Assembly: GCA_030617005.1 (NCBI GenBank) | Contig: JAUWWH010000042.1 | Coordinates: 1-7,058 of the forward strand | From: Candidatus Bathyarchaeota archaeon | GTDB taxonomy: Archaea; Thermoproteota; Bathyarchaeia; RBG-16-48-13; GCA-020355125 | Direction: 5' to 3' | Length of the DNA: 7,058 bases | Shown here: piece after piece, positions 5,763 through 7,058 of the stretch | Position numbering within the stretch: position 1 is the first letter of the stretch | Layout: each line of letters opens with the position of its first letter | Program-made: the position numbers and the translations under genes | The notes under the pieces: generated by a model | Database searches by the model: none | Told to the model about the DNA's origin: nothing | What the model saw: the letters and a program-made list of their open reading frames with translations, nothing else

Positions 5763-7058
5763 CTACTCCAGTCGGTGTCGCCTTTGACTTATCCGGGTTT
5801 CCAACGTCTCCTGAGCAACAATCTCGATTAGTTTAGCATGTTTCCCCGGCCTTTTTCTCAAAATTCTTCCTAAACGTTGGATGTACTCTCGACTGCTTCC
5901 TGTACCACTCAAGATGAAACCTATACTAGCATCGGGCACATCGATACCTTCGTCTAAAACCTGACTGGTAACGATTGCTCTGTATTGTCCAGCTTTAAAT
6001 TTTTCAAGAATCTCTTTCCTCTCTTCCCTTGAGGTTTGATAAGTTATAGCAGGAATTAAGAAATGCTGACTAATACGGTAAACAAGCTGATTGAAGCGGG
6101 TAAATATTAAAATCTTCTCTTTTGTGTAGACACTTAGAAATTCACTCAGAGCTTTGATTTTAGCCTCAGAATTAAGAACTATTTTCAACGCTTTATTCCG
6201 AGCCAATAAAGCCTTCCTAGCTTTAGGATCACGCCCTGTTCTCATAATAAACCGTCGAAAATCTTCTCTATTCTTCAATAATATCCTATTTTTTTTCAGA
6301 TAACTTGTGAAAATATGGTATTCTCTCTGGTACTCCATCTGTTCCCTAAGAGTCAATTTCACCAATATTTTTTCGTGAGTATAGGGGGATAGATGCTTTC
6401 CAGCTAAATCGTCCACCTCAAGCTGATAGACACGACCACCTACCAATCGAGGCAAGTCCAAGTGGAGACCATCCTCTCTTTCATAAGTAGCTGTAAGACC
6501 CATCCTATAAGGGGCGATATACATTTCAGCAATTTGGCTGTAGCTTGGAGCAGGAAGATGATGTACTTCATCAAAGACGATGAACATAAATTTATTTCCC
6601 AAATACGCTGCTTGGATATAGGCTGAAGCGTAAGTGGACACAGTTAATGGTTTAAGTACATTCTCTCCTCCACCGAAAATCCCTACATCCATCCCAAATT
6701 GGTCAGTAAGATGTTGCCTCCACTGGTCTAAGAGGGCTAAAGTAGGAACGACAACTAATGTAGCAACATTCAACTTTTCAATAGCTTTTAACGCTATGAA
6801 AGTCTTACCAGCCGCAGTAGGCAGGACAATCACACCTCTTCCGCCTACGTCAAACCAAACGTCTAACGCAGATGTCTGGTAGGATCTTAACTCAACCTGA
6901 CAGGAGAGGGATGGAATGGGAAGCGGATCAGCAGCTTCATCCCGATAGAATATGCGGCTTCTATCTAGAAAAGATAAAACATCTGGGTAATAAATAGCCA
7001 TAACTCGAAATGCACCGACCCTGGGATCCCAGTGACCATACGGGGTCCCAGTCTCACC
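5763..7058 (-). CDS. xpb: XPB, SF2 3'-5' DNA helicase, N-terminus outside window
   Basis: XPB is an ATP-driven 3'-5' helicase; in archaea it works with Bax1 in repair. The visible 431 residues closely resemble Archaeoglobus XPB. The ATG at 7001-6999 is probably not the start: the frame stays open to the window edge, and the upstream residues (HWDPRVGAFRV) match the damage-recognition domain of archaeal XPB. Numbering from that ATG, the Q-like region is LRSYQTSAL (38-46). Walker A is PTAAGKT (61-67), with alanine where PTGSGKT or PTGAGKT is usual. Motif II is DEVHH (144-148) and motif III GLTAT (168-172), followed by the XPB-specific RED motif R175-E176-D177. A thumb-like insertion covers about 210-270. 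The second RecA domain has ILIFTR (297-302), SQVLDEGIDVP (346-356) and QRLGRILR (375-382). The C-terminus is of normal length. It lies 6 bases upstream of bax1, the conserved archaeal order. Confidence 0.96.
   Translation of the reverse strand, partial: GETGTPYGHWDPRVGAFRVMAIYYPDVLSFLDRSRIFYRDEAADPLPIPSLSCQVELRSYQTSALDVWFDVGGRGVIVLPTAAGKTFIALKAIEKLNVATLVVVPTLALLDQWRQHLTDQFGMDVGIFGGGENVLKPLTVSTYASAYIQAAYLGNKFMFIVFDEVHHLPAPSYSQIAEMYIAPYRMGLTATYEREDGLHLDLPRLVGGRVYQLEVDDLAGKHLSPYTHEKILVKLTLREQMEYQREYHIFTSYLKKNRILLKNREDFRRFIMRTGRDPKARKALLARNKALKIVLNSEAKIKALSEFLSVYTKEKILIFTRFNQLVYRISQHFLIPAITYQTSREERKEILEKFKAGQYRAIVTSQVLDEGIDVPDASIGFILSGTGSSREYIQRLGRILRKRPGKHAKLIEIVAQETLETRISQRRHRLE
5766..5769 (-). 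promoter_or_regulatory. Shine-Dalgarno site of bax1 within the end of the XPB gene
   Basis: GGAG on the - strand forms part of the last sense codons of the XPB gene (the final Leu-Glu) and lies 9 bases before the TTG start of bax1. It supports that start and coupled translation of the helicase and its nuclease. Confidence 0.5.

Overview
The window most likely comes from an AT-rich archaeon. The strongest evidence is the pair XPB helicase plus the DUF790 nuclease Bax1, closely resembling the archaeal versions. Supporting evidence is weaker: TATA-like promoter elements, Shine-Dalgarno sites that fit GGAGGTGAT, and bare T-tracts as likely 3' ends. The lineage cannot be fixed by reading alone. 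Some bacteria also carry XPB and DUF790 genes, so a bacterial origin is unlikely but not excluded.

Layout. The left third (1-2491, + strand) holds the 3' end of uvrA, cut by the window edge, and a complete uvrC that overlaps it by 11 bases. This is a bacterial-type nucleotide excision repair (NER) operon. The middle (2756-3995) holds a divergent pair: a cysteine-rich DUF1847 protein on the - strand and an unassigned 94-residue basic protein on the + strand. The 256 bases between them carry several inverted repeats and TATA-like sequences. The right part (4176-7058, - strand) is a two-gene operon: XPB helicase (5' end beyond the window) followed after 6 bases by Bax1.

How the genes fit together. 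UvrA finds damage and loads UvrB (not in the window), and UvrC then cuts on both sides of the lesion. XPB unwinds DNA as a 3'-5' SF2 helicase, and Bax1 is its structure-specific nuclease partner. The window therefore places the damage-recognition and incision parts of the bacterial pathway within about 2 kb of the archaeal helicase-nuclease pair. That side-by-side arrangement is the main point of interest. The two genes between them may be unrelated passengers or may belong to the same locus; the sequence does not decide this.

No mobile element, CRISPR array, tRNA or rRNA was found. The gaps at 2492-2755, 3455-3710 and 3996-4175 hold only likely terminators, promoter-like elements and short repeats.
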